Origin: Leptolyngbya sp. PCC 7375
GTDB lineage: Bacteria; Cyanobacteriota; Cyanobacteriia; Phormidesmidales; Phormidesmidaceae
Length of the DNA stretch: 64,000 nt
Assembly: GCF_000316115.1 (NCBI RefSeq)
Contig: NZ_JH993797.1
Span: 6,483,961 to 6,547,960, forward strand
Reading direction: 5' to 3'
Every line of letters starts with the position of its first letter. Position 1 is the first letter of the stretch. Positions 42,900-51,713 of the stretch are shown here, piece after piece. The notes beneath the pieces were generated by a model that worked only from the letters and a program-made list of their open reading frames with translations, was not told the origin of the DNA and did not search any database. A program made the translations under genes and the position numbers.

Positions 42900-43505
42900 A
42901 TGTCATTTAGTGATTTCAAAACTGTTGCAGATGTGCAGAAGAAGTATGACATCAAATATGATGAGCATGACTTTCTTACGGTGACGGAGATATCACCCTC
43001 TGAGGCTTTTCTAAGCGATTTTCGATTTAGCAAAGAGAATATTGATATTTTCACATCGGAGGCATCGCGCAGCGAGCTGATTATATCCCCGTTACTGCGC
43101 GAGCTGTATAAAAAACACAGTCAAGACTATTCTTTCTGGATTCAAAAGAGTATCTCCTATGATTCCACACTTTCAGGGACGCCAGATTACATCTTTTCAA
43201 AGCGCTCAAACCTCGGAAAAACAGTCCTAGAAACGCCGATTGTAGTCGTCGTAGAAGCCAAGAAAAACGACTTTGAGCATGGATGGGGACAATGTTTAGC
43301 CGAGTTAGTGGCCTCCCAGAAAATAAACGAGGATGCCACATTTCCAGTCTATGGCATCGTCACCGATGGTAACCTTTGGCAGTTTGGTCAATTGGTGCTA
43401 GACATATTCACCAGAAGCACCGGTAACTACACAATTGATAATTTAGCCAGGCTATTTGGTGCCTTGGAAGCATTAGCACAGCTGATGGAGGAAGCTAAAC
43501 GGTAA
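42900..43505 (+). CDS. PD-(D/E)XK-like protein of the defence locus
   Basis: The 201-residue product carries SGTPDYIFSKRS and VVVVEAKKNDFEHGWGQCLAEL, an Asp and E-x-K arrangement typical of PD-(D/E)XK nucleases, followed by YGIVTDGNLWQFGQL. Similar small proteins often occur alone in cyanobacteria as putative nuclease-fold proteins. It is 150 bp downstream of the restriction-like gene, so membership in the same system is uncertain. Confidence 0.7.
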   Translation: MSFSDFKTVADVQKKYDIKYDEHDFLTVTEISPSEAFLSDFRFSKENIDIFTSEASRSELIISPLLRELYKKHSQDYSFWIQKSISYDSTLSGTPDYIFSKRSNLGKTVLETPIVVVVEAKKNDFEHGWGQCLAELVASQKINEDATFPVYGIVTDGNLWQFGQLVLDIFTRSTGNYTIDNLARLFGALEALAQLMEEAKR

Positions 43506-43688
43506 TAGGTCTGCATCATTGTAGGCACACTGGCATCATCTATTTGTCGATAACCGCTGTGCCAGTAAGCCTTTCCACAGCCTACTAACAAGTCTGTTAG
43601 TCTGGAAAGCCCCACATTGAATATGTTAGCCTCTACGTAATCCTCAATTAAACATAAATCCTTCCCGACAATACGGGCGCTAGCAACA

Positions 43689-45449
43689 ATGTCATATCCA
43701 TCTAAACCCTCAGCAGAGGCATCTGCTGAGCCCTGCGTAACCACATTCGATGAGTTTGTACGATTGGCAGATTATTCCCTGATGGATACCTTAAATGCCG
43801 ATCCTGACGCCACGGTCGATGGCGACGATCACCGTGCCCGCCAGGTGTTTTCGGGGCATTTCGTACCTGTGGCACCCACACCGCTTGCAGAACCAGAATA
43901 TGTAACCCACAGCAGCACTTTTTTTAAGGAACTTGGGTTGAGCGATCAGCTAGCACTGGATGAAAAATTTCGCCATCTATTTTCTGGTGATCTCTCTGTC
44001 GCCCATGAGCCGATGCGTCAGGTTGGCTGGGCGACGGGTTATGCACTGTCGATTTATGGCACCGAATATATCCAAAATTGTCCATTCGGTACGGGTAATG
44101 GTTATGGCGATGGTCGGGCGATATCTATATTTGAAGGAATCATCAATGGCCAACGCTGGGAAATGCAATTGAAAGGGGGTGGCCCAACGCCTTATTGCCG
44201 TGGTGCCGAAGGGCGTGCAGTCCTCCGTTCAAGTGTGCGTGAGTTTCTAGCGCAAGACTATATGCACGCTTTAGGGGTGCCAACATCGCGCTCTTTAACA
44301 CTGTATGTTTCTAAATCTGAGACCGTTACCCGGCCTTGGTATTCTCAAGACTCCTGCTCTCTTGAGCCTGATATTTTGGTGGACAATCCTGTGGCCATTT
44401 CAACTCGCGTTGCCCCATCCTTTTTGCGGGTTGGTCAGCTAGAGTTATTTGCCCGCCGCGTTGGCGTTGGCGAAGCCTCTCTTGCAGAGATAGCCCCTCC
44501 CAGGGAGGATCGCAACAATGCTCATCCAAGAGCATTCGAAGAGTTGAGCATGATAGTGTCCCATTTAATTGAGCGAGAATACAAAAGCGACATTAATCAA
44601 ACCCTTAGTTTTGCAGATCAATTGGTTGAGTTGGCTAAGCTATTTCGCCAGCGGCTTACGACCCTGATTGCCAATTGGCTACGTGTTGGTTATTGCCAGG
44701 GTAATTTTAATAGTGACAACTGCGCCGCCGGTGGCTTTACCCTCGACTATGGACCCTTTGGGTTTTGTGAAATTTTTGACCCTTGGTTTCAACCCTGGAC
44801 TGGCGGCGGCGAACACTTTGCATTCTTCAATCAGCCAAACGCAGCAGAAGCGAATTATTATATGTTTTGGAAAGCTGTGAGACCGTTACTGGCAGAAGAT
44901 GCTGACGCTTTAGAACAGTTCGACCAAGTAGGCCGTGGCTTTGCAGAAGCCATGCAACAACAACTCCAAAAAATGTGGGCGGCCAAACTTGGCTTAACTG
45001 AATTTAACCCAGAGCTATTTAAGAAATTAATGCAGTTAATGACCCACTCAGATGTGGATTACACCATTTTCTTCCGCGAGTTATCCCACATACCAGACGA
45101 TGTCTCAGCCTTGAAAAAGAGCTTCTATGGTAAAACGTCACAACAACTCGATGAACAATGGCAATCTTGGCTAAAAAGCTGGCGCGACCTAATTAACGAT
45201 AGTAATTTGGCTGAGATATCAACAAAGATGAAACAGACTAACCCAAAATACGCATGGCGAGAGTGGTTGGTTGTCCCTGCCTATCAACAAGCCATGCAGG
45301 GTGACTATACGTTAGTTAAAGAGTTACAAGCAGTATTTAGCTATCCATATGATGAGCAATCACAAGACGTAGAAGATAAATACTATCGTCTAAGACCTAG
45401 CGCGTTTTCTGACGTTGGTGGCGTGTCGCACTATAGTTGTTCATCTTGA
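43689..45449 (+). CDS. selO: SelO (YdiU) protein AMPylase
   Basis: The 586-residue pseudokinase matches SelO, with MQLKGGGPTPYCRGAEGRAVLRSSVREF, GVPTSRSLTL and TLDYGPFGFCEIFDP. The protein ends CSS, the same place where eukaryotic SelO has Sec-Ser-Ser. SelO transfers AMP to proteins during oxidative stress. The usual HG-x-M-N-T-D-N stretch reads QGNFNSDN here, keeping the Asp but changing His to Gln. It is a single gene between the defence locus and the ATPase debris. Confidence 0.92.
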   Translation: MSYPSKPSAEASAEPCVTTFDEFVRLADYSLMDTLNADPDATVDGDDHRARQVFSGHFVPVAPTPLAEPEYVTHSSTFFKELGLSDQLALDEKFRHLFSGDLSVAHEPMRQVGWATGYALSIYGTEYIQNCPFGTGNGYGDGRAISIFEGIINGQRWEMQLKGGGPTPYCRGAEGRAVLRSSVREFLAQDYMHALGVPTSRSLTLYVSKSETVTRPWYSQDSCSLEPDILVDNPVAISTRVAPSFLRVGQLELFARRVGVGEASLAEIAPPREDRNNAHPRAFEELSMIVSHLIEREYKSDINQTLSFADQLVELAKLFRQRLTTLIANWLRVGYCQGNFNSDNCAAGGFTLDYGPFGFCEIFDPWFQPWTGGGEHFAFFNQPNAAEANYYMFWKAVRPLLAEDADALEQFDQVGRGFAEAMQQQLQKMWAAKLGLTEFNPELFKKLMQLMTHSDVDYTIFFRELSHIPDDVSALKKSFYGKTSQQLDEQWQSWLKSWRDLINDSNLAEISTKMKQTNPKYAWREWLVVPAYQQAMQGDYTLVKELQAVFSYPYDEQSQDVEDKYYRLRPSAFSDVGGVSHYSCSS

Positions 45450-45467
45450 TGGCGCGCGGGCTTATGA

Positions 45468-45506
45468 TCGGAGGGAAGCAAAACTGATTGCTTGGAGTCC
45501 CTCCGA
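45468..45506. terminator. Hairpin after selO
   Basis: TCGGAGGGA-AGCAA pairs with TTGCT and TCCCTCCGA, with a 5-nt bulge. No T run. Confidence 0.5.
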
Positions 45507-45524
45507 GTTCACGTTCGGCTGAGC

Positions 45525-46597
45525 TCACGTCGAAGCCCAAACCCCCATGGCAACGGTCTGATACTGCTGCTGAAGTTTACGAATCACCTCAACTTTATCT
45601 TCGGGTAACAGTTCTGCATAAACCTGAGCCACACCGACCTGCTCAGCGATGCTGCTGGCGGTGTGAGGATTGTCCCCCGTCAGCATGACCACATGCTCCA
45701 CACCCAACTGTTTGATCTGAGATGCCAGCACGTTCACAACCTGCAGATGGTCTGTGGTCAGAGTGCCGGTTTTATCAAATGCGATCGCACGCACCCGTCC
45801 AATCTGTTCTAACTGTGCCCCGTTCTTGAACAGAATGCCTCGGCGGGCTCCGTTGGCAATGCCCGATAGCAGTGTGGGCATAATCGAGGCCATCAGGGCG
45901 CAGGGGGAGGCCACCACCAGAAAAATCAGCGCTCGATAAATCGTTTCCTCCCAGGTCCAGCCCAGCAGGAAAGGTGGTAGTATACCCAGTAGCATTCCGG
46001 CCATGACAATCACTTTGGTGTAGCCCCGCTCAAACCGTTCGATAAATTGCTGACTACCACTACGCCATCGGTGGGCACCAGTTCTCCCGGCTTGACCAAT
46101 ATGCGATCGCCCACCTTAAGACTGGCAATGGGGACCGTGCGCTCCTGTCCGTGGTTCAGAAGTCGGGCCGTATCTGCCGTTAAGCTCATCAGCCCCTGGA
46201 TACTGCGCTCGGTGTGCTGCATTGCGTAGCCTTCTAAGGCCCCACTGATGGCAAAGATCAGGATCAGGACCGCGCCATCGACGATCAGGTAGTATTCCTG
46301 CCGCCATAGTCCTAAACTGGCAGCGCCCAGAGCTGCCACGATCATTAGCAAGTCAACATCTAGCTCGTTTTCTTGTAGCAGTGTGGTGAGGCCGTCACGG
46401 GCGCTGTCGAATCCGCCAATGACGTAAGCTGCGGTCAGGATAAAAAGGCCCCTTCCTACCCAGCCAAAGTTGAGGAACTGCCAGCCTAGCAGTACTAGAA
46501 TGGCGCATGCGATCGCTGCGACTGCCTCGGGATGGTGCTTGAATAAATCCTTGAATGGAGTCGAGAGACGCGGCGGTGCAAGGGCGTTGGCAGCCAT
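45525..46597 (-). pseudogene. Decayed heavy-metal P1B-type ATPase, copy 1
   Basis: Reading from 46597, a membrane part (GFDSARDGLTTLLQENELDVDLLM, the usual start of cyanobacterial Zn/Co ATPases) is normal until VPTDGVVV. A deletion there removes the TGES actuator loop and shifts the frame. A second frame resumes with FERGYTKVIVMAG, then SPCALMAS and the phosphorylation site DKTGTLTT. Nearly the whole N-domain is missing before VVMLTGDN, and the gene stops before GDGxNDAPAL. At least three deletions make it non-functional. Confidence 0.92.
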
Positions 46598-46636
46598 AGT
46601 TTGTTCTGTTACATAGAATACTATCTGCCAGTTTAA

Positions 46637-46666
46637 AACCTTAACATTGATGTCAATGTTAAGGTT
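46637..46666 (-). promoter_or_regulatory. MerR-type operator ahead of ATPase copy 1
   Basis: A perfect 30-bp palindrome with arms AACCTTAACATTGA and a 2-bp centre lies 40 bp before the ATPase start. It resembles operators of MerR-family metal regulators; no merR gene is present. Confidence 0.65.
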
Positions 46667-46705
46667 GCCGTTGGATATTTATGCCCCAGCCGGATGTCGA
46701 TGCTC

Positions 46706-46766
46706 AACAATCAACATATCCACCCTATTTCAGGCAGCTATACTGAAAAAGTAGATCTAATAATAG
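46706..46766. repeat. Long dispersed repeat, partial copy C
   Basis: CAATCAACATATCCACCC, then TTTCAGGCAGCTATACTGAA and GATCTAATA match the right end of the repeats at 37185-37440 and 48045-48295. It precedes the VapBC pair. Confidence 0.85.
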
Positions 46767-46989
46767 AGTTCCTCCGTGAACTCTTAGAAGTTTGAGCAGA
46801 ACGTCTCAGAACGTATCCTTTGGGGACTGGCCGATATGCTACGGGGCGATTACTTGCGGCGTGAGTATGTGCGTTAGGACAAATTAATAAACAAATTACA
46901 AAAGAGGAGAAGAGAGAAAGATGATGTTTTAAACGAACAGCAAAGTATTCTTGCACACAGCCTAGTCCATACCGTGAGTGACAGCTTTT

Positions 46990-47229
46990 ATGACCCTCGA
47001 ATCATCTATTCTAAACAACCTTAAAAAGCTACCTGAAGCCATGCAGCAGGCAGTGTTACTTTACACAGAATTTTTAGTAAACAGAATCACTCAACAAAGC
47101 ACAAGCCAGCTTGAAACAGTACCAGAAATTGCATCAAACAAGCGCGGTGGGTTAGGCATTTGGAAAGACAAAATTTGGATTGCCGATGACTTTGACGCGC
47201 CTCTAGATGACTTTCAGGAGTATATGTAG
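46990..47229 (+). CDS. DUF2281-type antitoxin (VapB)
   Basis: The 79-residue product starts MTLESSILNNLKKLPEAMQQAVLLYTEFL, typical of DUF2281, and ends acidic (DDFDAPLDDFQEYM), suited to block a PIN nuclease. The upstream ATG at 46978 is possible. Its stop directly abuts the toxin gene. Confidence 0.82.
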   Translation: MTLESSILNNLKKLPEAMQQAVLLYTEFLVNRITQQSTSQLETVPEIASNKRGGLGIWKDKIWIADDFDAPLDDFQEYM

Positions 47230-47616
47230 ATGAACTTCCTGATAGATACCCATGCGTTTCTTTGGTACATTCAGGCAAGCGATCAGCTTAGCCTAAAGGC
47301 TGCAGACATTTTGGAAGATCCTAACCAAAATCTCTACTTCAGCATCGCTAGTCTTTGGGAAATCTCAATCAAAATGGGTTTGGGTAAGCTCAAGCTAGAC
47401 AACTCATTTCATGAACTAGAAGTATTGCTATCAAGGCTTTCTATTGAAATTTTGCCGATTACATTTGCAGATACCGAAACTTATCTCAGCCTTTCCCTTC
47501 ACCATCGTGATCCCTTTGATCGCATGTTGATTATCCAGGCAATGAATCGTTCTTTATCTGTCATTACTGCCGATTCTGCCTTTGATGCCTATTCCATCGA
47601 TCGAATATGGCTATAG
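47230..47616 (+). CDS. vapC: VapC-type PIN toxin
   Basis: The 128-residue PIN-domain RNase is complete: first Asp in FLIDTHAFLWY, Glu in LWEISIK, Asp residues in HRDPFDRMLI and the final Asp in VITADSAF. VapC toxins cut tRNA or rRNA when the antitoxin is lost. The gene starts 1 bp after the antitoxin stop. The pair lies between two ATPase pseudogene copies. Confidence 0.9.
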   Translation: MNFLIDTHAFLWYIQASDQLSLKAADILEDPNQNLYFSIASLWEISIKMGLGKLKLDNSFHELEVLLSRLSIEILPITFADTETYLSLSLHHRDPFDRMLIIQAMNRSLSVITADSAFDAYSIDRIWL

Positions 47617-47873
47617 CCCCTGGATACTGCGCTCGGTGTGTGTATTGCGTAGCTTTCCGTTGTGAGTCCGTCACGGGCGCTATCGAACCCGCCAATGACG
47701 TAAGCTGCGGTCAGGATCAAAAGGCTCCCTCCCATCCAGCCAAAATTGAGGGCCTGCCAGCCTAGCAGTACCAGGATGGCGCATGTGATCGCAGCGACGG
47801 CCTCGGGATGCTGCTTGAATAAAACCTTGAATGGATTTGAGAAACGTGGCGATGCAAGGGCATTGGCAGTCAT
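47617..47873 (-). pseudogene. P-type ATPase fragment, copy 2
   Basis: The first about 70 residues match copy 1 closely (PFKVLFKQHPEAVAAI, ILVLLGWQALNFGW, AYVIGGFDSARDGLTT). A deletion then jumps to the part corresponding to MQHTERSIQGL, out of frame. Only the N-terminal membrane segment remains. Confidence 0.9.
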
Positions 47874-47915
47874 AGTCCGATCTGTTACATAGGATACTAT
47901 TTACAAGTCTAAAAT

Positions 47916-47940
47916 CTTGACATTGATGTTAATGTCAAGG
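47916..47940 (-). promoter_or_regulatory. MerR-type operator ahead of ATPase copy 2
   Basis: CTTGACATT and AATGTCAAG flank GATGTT. It occupies the same place relative to the fragment as the palindrome of copy 1. Confidence 0.62.
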
Positions 47941-47956
47941 TTGCCGCTGGATGTCG

Positions 47957-48040
47957 ATGCCTAAGCCGAATGTCAATGCTCAACAATCGCCCATAGCCGC
48001 CTGAAAGCCATGATTGGAGACCGGATTATGCAAAAGGTGA
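47957..48040 (-). pseudogene. Short ccmM-derived debris
   Basis: TCAATGCTCAACAATCGC and GGAGACCGGATT-TGCAAA match separate places of ccmM (about 55650 and 55908). They are now fused and without a frame. Confidence 0.65.
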
Positions 48041-48044
48041 CGCG

Positions 48045-48295
48045 CTAGTAACTTTCGCGGTTGGGTTGGGTAGACATAGAAAAAATGTGTTTATCTGGAC
48101 CTGCAACCAGAAAACTTACTGAGAAAACTCGGCAGCTATACTAAAATTTGTAATATATTCACCCAATATAAGCGTATTATATGGACAAAATGTAGCATGT
48201 CTCGCTAAATTGGGAAAATATACTGCAAACAATCAACACATCCACCCTATTTCAGGCAGCTATACTGAAAAAGTCGATCTAATAAAGAGTTGGAG
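48045..48295. repeat. Long dispersed repeat, copy B
   Basis: Collinear with 37185-37440 with scattered substitutions. The gap to the next gene (48296-48662) contains no recognised feature. Confidence 0.85.
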
Positions 48296-48662
48296 TGGTG
48301 TTGTTAACGGATATCAACTTATCTATAAAGTACTCACTCATTGACTCTGTAGAAACCAAAACTTTTGTTGTGCATATTTAATAGCTAGAGCTAGCAATGC
48401 CTCATAAGGATTAAAGTTGTGAAATAACTGAATTGAGCAGCGAAGCTAGACAGAGCTGGCCTTATCTGCTCTGAGAACTAAGGCATTCTGCCGTTTCTGG
48501 CAAATCAGCGAGCCGGACACGCAAGATAAGGCATCTATTTCTCCCTAAAGTAGCTCTCACGCCAGTTGCTTCAGCCGTTAGCCAGATAAACAAACTAGAG
48601 AAAGTACCGCCTCGTATAGCTGAACCAGTGTTCTATGTCCTTTCCTCAAGTAAATAGAGATC

Positions 48663-49040
48663 ATGGAAGTAAATGATTTTCAAAAAGCAACTGTTGAGTA
48701 TTTCCAGAGAAATACAATTGTACTTGAAACTGCTGAGGGATCTAAGGCCGCTCGAATTTCTGCTAGATCTCCACTTTTCTCACCTCCAAATCAGACCGAA
48801 AAAATTGTTGAATTTCGTATACCAAAAGGTTATGTGAGGTTAGGCTTTGAATCAGAGATTATTTCTACTTCACCATTTGGTGCACAACCACGTGCAGAAT
48901 GGGTCGATGAAAATAACCCTAAGGATGGGCGTATTAGGCTTTATGCAATTGCATACCCAATAACTCAAACAGGTGGTGTTACTACAGAAGCGAGAGTAAC
49001 AGTTTCTAATGTTATTGGTATTAAGGAAGAAGCAAGCTAG
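48663..49040 (+). CDS. Hypothetical protein
   Basis: The 125-residue protein is beta-rich in appearance (KIVEFRIPKGYVRLGFESEI, RIRLYAIAYPITQTGG) with no signal peptide, membrane helix or cysteine. No family was recognised. An attC-like half-site (CGCCTAACACGCG) begins about 30 bp after its stop, so it may be a captured cassette gene. Confidence 0.6.
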   Translation: MEVNDFQKATVEYFQRNTIVLETAEGSKAARISARSPLFSPPNQTEKIVEFRIPKGYVRLGFESEIISTSPFGAQPRAEWVDENNPKDGRIRLYAIAYPITQTGGVTTEARVTVSNVIGIKEEAS

Positions 49041-49382
49041 GTGTTTTTCAAACAACATACAGTGTAGCGCCTAACACGCGTCTGCACAGGACGCGACGAG
49101 TTACCTCGGTCGAGACTCAATTTTGGTTCGCTTAAGGTCGCGCTCGTGAGTCTAGCCGTTCGGCTGCGGAACCCTGCGAAATTTCAAGACTCCAATTCAT
49201 AATTCTATGTCAAATTTTTAAGAGTTGAAAAGTATCATGCACTACAAAGTATAAAACAGCGTTGTCTGAGAATCTTAGAGCTAAAATCTGAGAGGATCGC
49301 TTTATTAGGATATTCTATCTTGATGGAATACCTGGAAGATGGAAGATTACAACGTATGTCTAAACTCTATTAGTCTGTCTTC
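49041..49382. other. Intergenic region with attC-like half site
   Basis: GCGCCTAACACGCG begins at 49068, with the inner pair CGCGTC/GACGCG, but no matching right arm was found. AGACTCA/TGAGTCT forms a second hairpin at about 49113-49154. The rest is A/T-rich and should contain the promoter of the radical SAM gene. Confidence 0.4.
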
Positions 49383-50696
49383 ATGAATATGAACACACAA
49401 CAAAGGTTATTGCAATCACTGAAAAAGTTTCAAGATCAGCTTAGTGAAAGAGAAAAAGAAGCATTGTCGGTAATCTTGCCCAAAAATAGCCTTTTTGAGG
49501 AAAATCTAGCAAACTTCCAATGCTTACCTTCAGATCGAATACTTACAGAAGAAGAACGCGATATTTTACATGAACTTGACTCTTCAGATCTTGATACATC
49601 GCATAACACTTTGAGATCGCATACTTTCATGATAATGAAAGCTACAAGACTATGTAATTTACGCTGTACATATTGCCATTCTTGGAGGGATGATCCATCT
49701 CAAAGAATGAAGTTTAGGGTTTTAGCAAAAGCAACAAGAGATATTTTAAAAGCAGCTAACGTCAATCAGGTTGACTTTGTATGGCATGGGGGTGAAGTCA
49801 CTTTGCTGCCAATTTCTTTCTTTAAAAAGGCATTGTGGCTTCAGAACTATTTCCGTTCTAGAAATCAAGTTATTTCCAACTCTCTACAAACTAATGCAAC
49901 CCGCTTATCAGACGAGTGGATATCTTTTATAAAGGCCAATAAGATTTCAGTGGGAGTTAGCCTTGATGGCCCACCAGAAATTCATGATCGCCGACGCTTA
50001 AATAAATTCGGTGCACCAACTTCACAAGATGTTTTGAAAGGCATTCAGAAGTTAAAGGATGAGAATATCCCTTTCGGTGTCTTAGTTGTGGTTGATAGAG
50101 ATGTAGTTGAATATGGACCTGATAGGCTTTTAGATTATCTTACAGGCTTAGGTATTCAAGGAGTGGCACTACTAAATGCAATTCCTGACAATACAGACAA
50201 TACAGATAGGCAAATATATTTGCCATGGCCTCAGTTTGTAGACTTCTTAGAAGAATTATTCGTTGTTTGGTGGTCAGATTATAAAGATAAGATTAATATC
50301 CGAGAACTTCAATCACTAGTTCAAAATGTTGATAATGGAAGAGCTAGTGTTTGCGAGTTTTCTGGGAATTGTATGGGACAGTTTCTGACAATTGAGGCAG
50401 ACGGGCGTGTATCTGCCTGTGATAAATATATTGGAGATCAGGACTTTACTTTTGGAAATCTTCTTCAGGCTGATCTCCCAAGTATGTTAAAAAACTCATC
50501 AAACTTAGATCTTGCAAAAGTTGACGTAAATAACAAGATGCTAAATATGAGTAAATGTAAATATTTTAAATATTGCTTTGGTGGGTGCCCGCATGACTCA
50601 AGATTGAATGAATTGAATATTGAACATTGGGACTCAAGATGCTGCGGACTCTCTTCATTAATTGACAAGATCAAAGAGTGCTCAACCTATATATAA
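49383..50696 (+). CDS. Radical SAM/SPASM peptide maturase
   Basis: The 437-residue enzyme has the radical SAM motif CNLRCTYC (Cys91, 95, 98) after an 80-residue N-terminal extension. HGGEVTLL and SLDGPPEIHDRRR follow. The C-terminal SPASM domain has candidate FeS ligands Cys324, 330, 346, 392, 398, 402 and 420/421. SPASM enzymes with this layout modify ribosomal peptides. The gene 73 bp downstream encodes a 70-residue peptide with an aromatic C-terminus, the likely substrate. An anaerobic sulfatase-type role is less likely, as no sulfatase is nearby. Confidence 0.9.
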   Translation: MNMNTQQRLLQSLKKFQDQLSEREKEALSVILPKNSLFEENLANFQCLPSDRILTEEERDILHELDSSDLDTSHNTLRSHTFMIMKATRLCNLRCTYCHSWRDDPSQRMKFRVLAKATRDILKAANVNQVDFVWHGGEVTLLPISFFKKALWLQNYFRSRNQVISNSLQTNATRLSDEWISFIKANKISVGVSLDGPPEIHDRRRLNKFGAPTSQDVLKGIQKLKDENIPFGVLVVVDRDVVEYGPDRLLDYLTGLGIQGVALLNAIPDNTDNTDRQIYLPWPQFVDFLEELFVVWWSDYKDKINIRELQSLVQNVDNGRASVCEFSGNCMGQFLTIEADGRVSACDKYIGDQDFTFGNLLQADLPSMLKNSSNLDLAKVDVNNKMLNMSKCKYFKYCFGGCPHDSRLNELNIEHWDSRCCGLSSLIDKIKECSTYI

Positions 50697-50769
50697 TTAT
50701 ATGGATTGCTAGTCTTTTAAGGCAGAAGCAAGTTTTAAGTTCATTTTTTCTGATTGAAAGGAGAATTAT

Positions 50770-50982
50770 ATGTCTCGTGAAGTTTCCCTAACAGAGCAAG
50801 AAATCGAACAAGTGCGGCAGAGATTGTCTGGCTATAGACAGTCTTTAGATGATGACGAAGCTCAGCTTTTGCAGCTTCTACTTAATAAGGTTGATGCGGA
50901 AGCCGAAGCTCAGAAATCCTCATTAAGCCCTGGACTTCTATCTTCACCAGGATGGGTTTTTAGTTGGACTTATAGATTTTGA
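50770..50982 (+). CDS. Candidate RiPP precursor peptide
   Basis: The start has a strong ribosome site (AAAGGAG). The 70-residue product has a charged helical leader (SLTEQEIEQVRQRLSG and LDDDEAQLLQLLLNK), then a short SSLSPGLLSSP linker. It ends G-W-V-F-S-W-T-Y-R-F, with aromatics at 62, 64, 66, 68 and 70. This alternation is that of outer-membrane beta-signals. The end -YRF is shared with dynobactin A (WNSNVHSYRF), and W-x-aromatic recalls darobactin (WNWSKSF). The upstream radical SAM/SPASM gene would crosslink it. Product and target are inference. Confidence 0.7.
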   Translation: MSREVSLTEQEIEQVRQRLSGYRQSLDDDEAQLLQLLLNKVDAEAEAQKSSLSPGLLSSPGWVFSWTYRF

Positions 50983-51032
50983 GCGTGCAATGCATCCATT
51001 TATGTGTTCTTGCTTCCTTGCTTCAAAGCTTT

Positions 51033-51476
51033 TTATTCCCTAGTGGAGGCAGCTAAGAACGACAGAGCAATGCACATAATTAGGTTGGGAATCCAAATGT
51101 CACATTGTTTCAATATCGTGTTTCGAAAAGGGTTCCCAACGACAATATTCATTAATGGTGTTCTGATTAAATCTCCATTAAGACATAAACGTAAGATGCT
51201 AAAGCATATACCCTTAGTTAAGGGAGATGAACCTGGTATTTCCTCATAAATGAGATTGATAATTAAGAAAGCTGTAGCTGTTGGTATTAAAGAAAGTAGT
51301 ATAGCGATTAAGGTGACCTCAAGACCATATGGAGGTTTGCGGCAATTTGCCTCTTCCAGCTTATCAGGACTGCTAGTAGTATAGACACCAGTAGCTGCTT
51401 GTATAGCTATATGTAAGCAGAATGGAACTAGCCATGTTGCAATTAAGAACCATATTATTTGATAGGTGAGATTCAT
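51033..51476 (-). CDS. Small integral membrane protein
   Basis: The 147-residue product has about three to four hydrophobic segments: IIWFLIATWLVPFCLHIAI, then VTLIAILLSLIPTATAFLI and the end NLIMCIALSFLAAS. No family was recognised. It faces the RiPP-like operon tail to tail, so a role as immunity factor or exporter is only a possibility. The opposite-strand frame 51004-51249 is its shadow. Confidence 0.6.
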   Translation of the reverse strand: MNLTYQIIWFLIATWLVPFCLHIAIQAATGVYTTSSPDKLEEANCRKPPYGLEVTLIAILLSLIPTATAFLIINLIYEEIPGSSPLTKGICFSILRLCLNGDLIRTPLMNIVVGNPFRNTILKQCDIWIPNLIMCIALSFLAASTRE

Positions 51477-51629
51477 TGTTCTTCAAATTGCTTAATGGTA
51501 GACAGAGTCAATAGATTTCTTGTATTTTAGCTTTTCACGCAACTAGGTTTAGTTCCAAATTTCTTGAACAAGAACTAGCAGTAAGGTTGAAAAAATCACA
51601 GGAGCTTACATAAGATTATGGCCCATGTA

Positions 51630-51713
51630 GCCTAACATATCGCAGGAGCGGACGGAATGAGCAATTTAGGCTGAGGTGCATAAGTTCTGGCCGCCGCTCA
51701 ACTCCATGTTAGC
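51630..51713. repeat. attC-like imperfect palindrome C
   Basis: The left arm starts GCCTAACAT and contains GCAGGAGCGGACGG. The right arm is CCGCCGCTCAACTCCATG followed by TTAGC. CTAACAT pairs with ATGTTAG and AGCGG with CCGCT. At 84 bp it is in the attC size range and is the best of the sites seen. Confidence 0.55.

Noticed and set aside
43529..43566. ACTGGCA/TGCCAGT hairpin before selO
   Set aside because: Long loop, no T run, no link to a known element.
51004..51249. 81-codon plus-strand frame next to the peptide gene
   Set aside because: Composition and helix pattern favour the opposite-strand membrane protein; a second precursor was considered and dropped.
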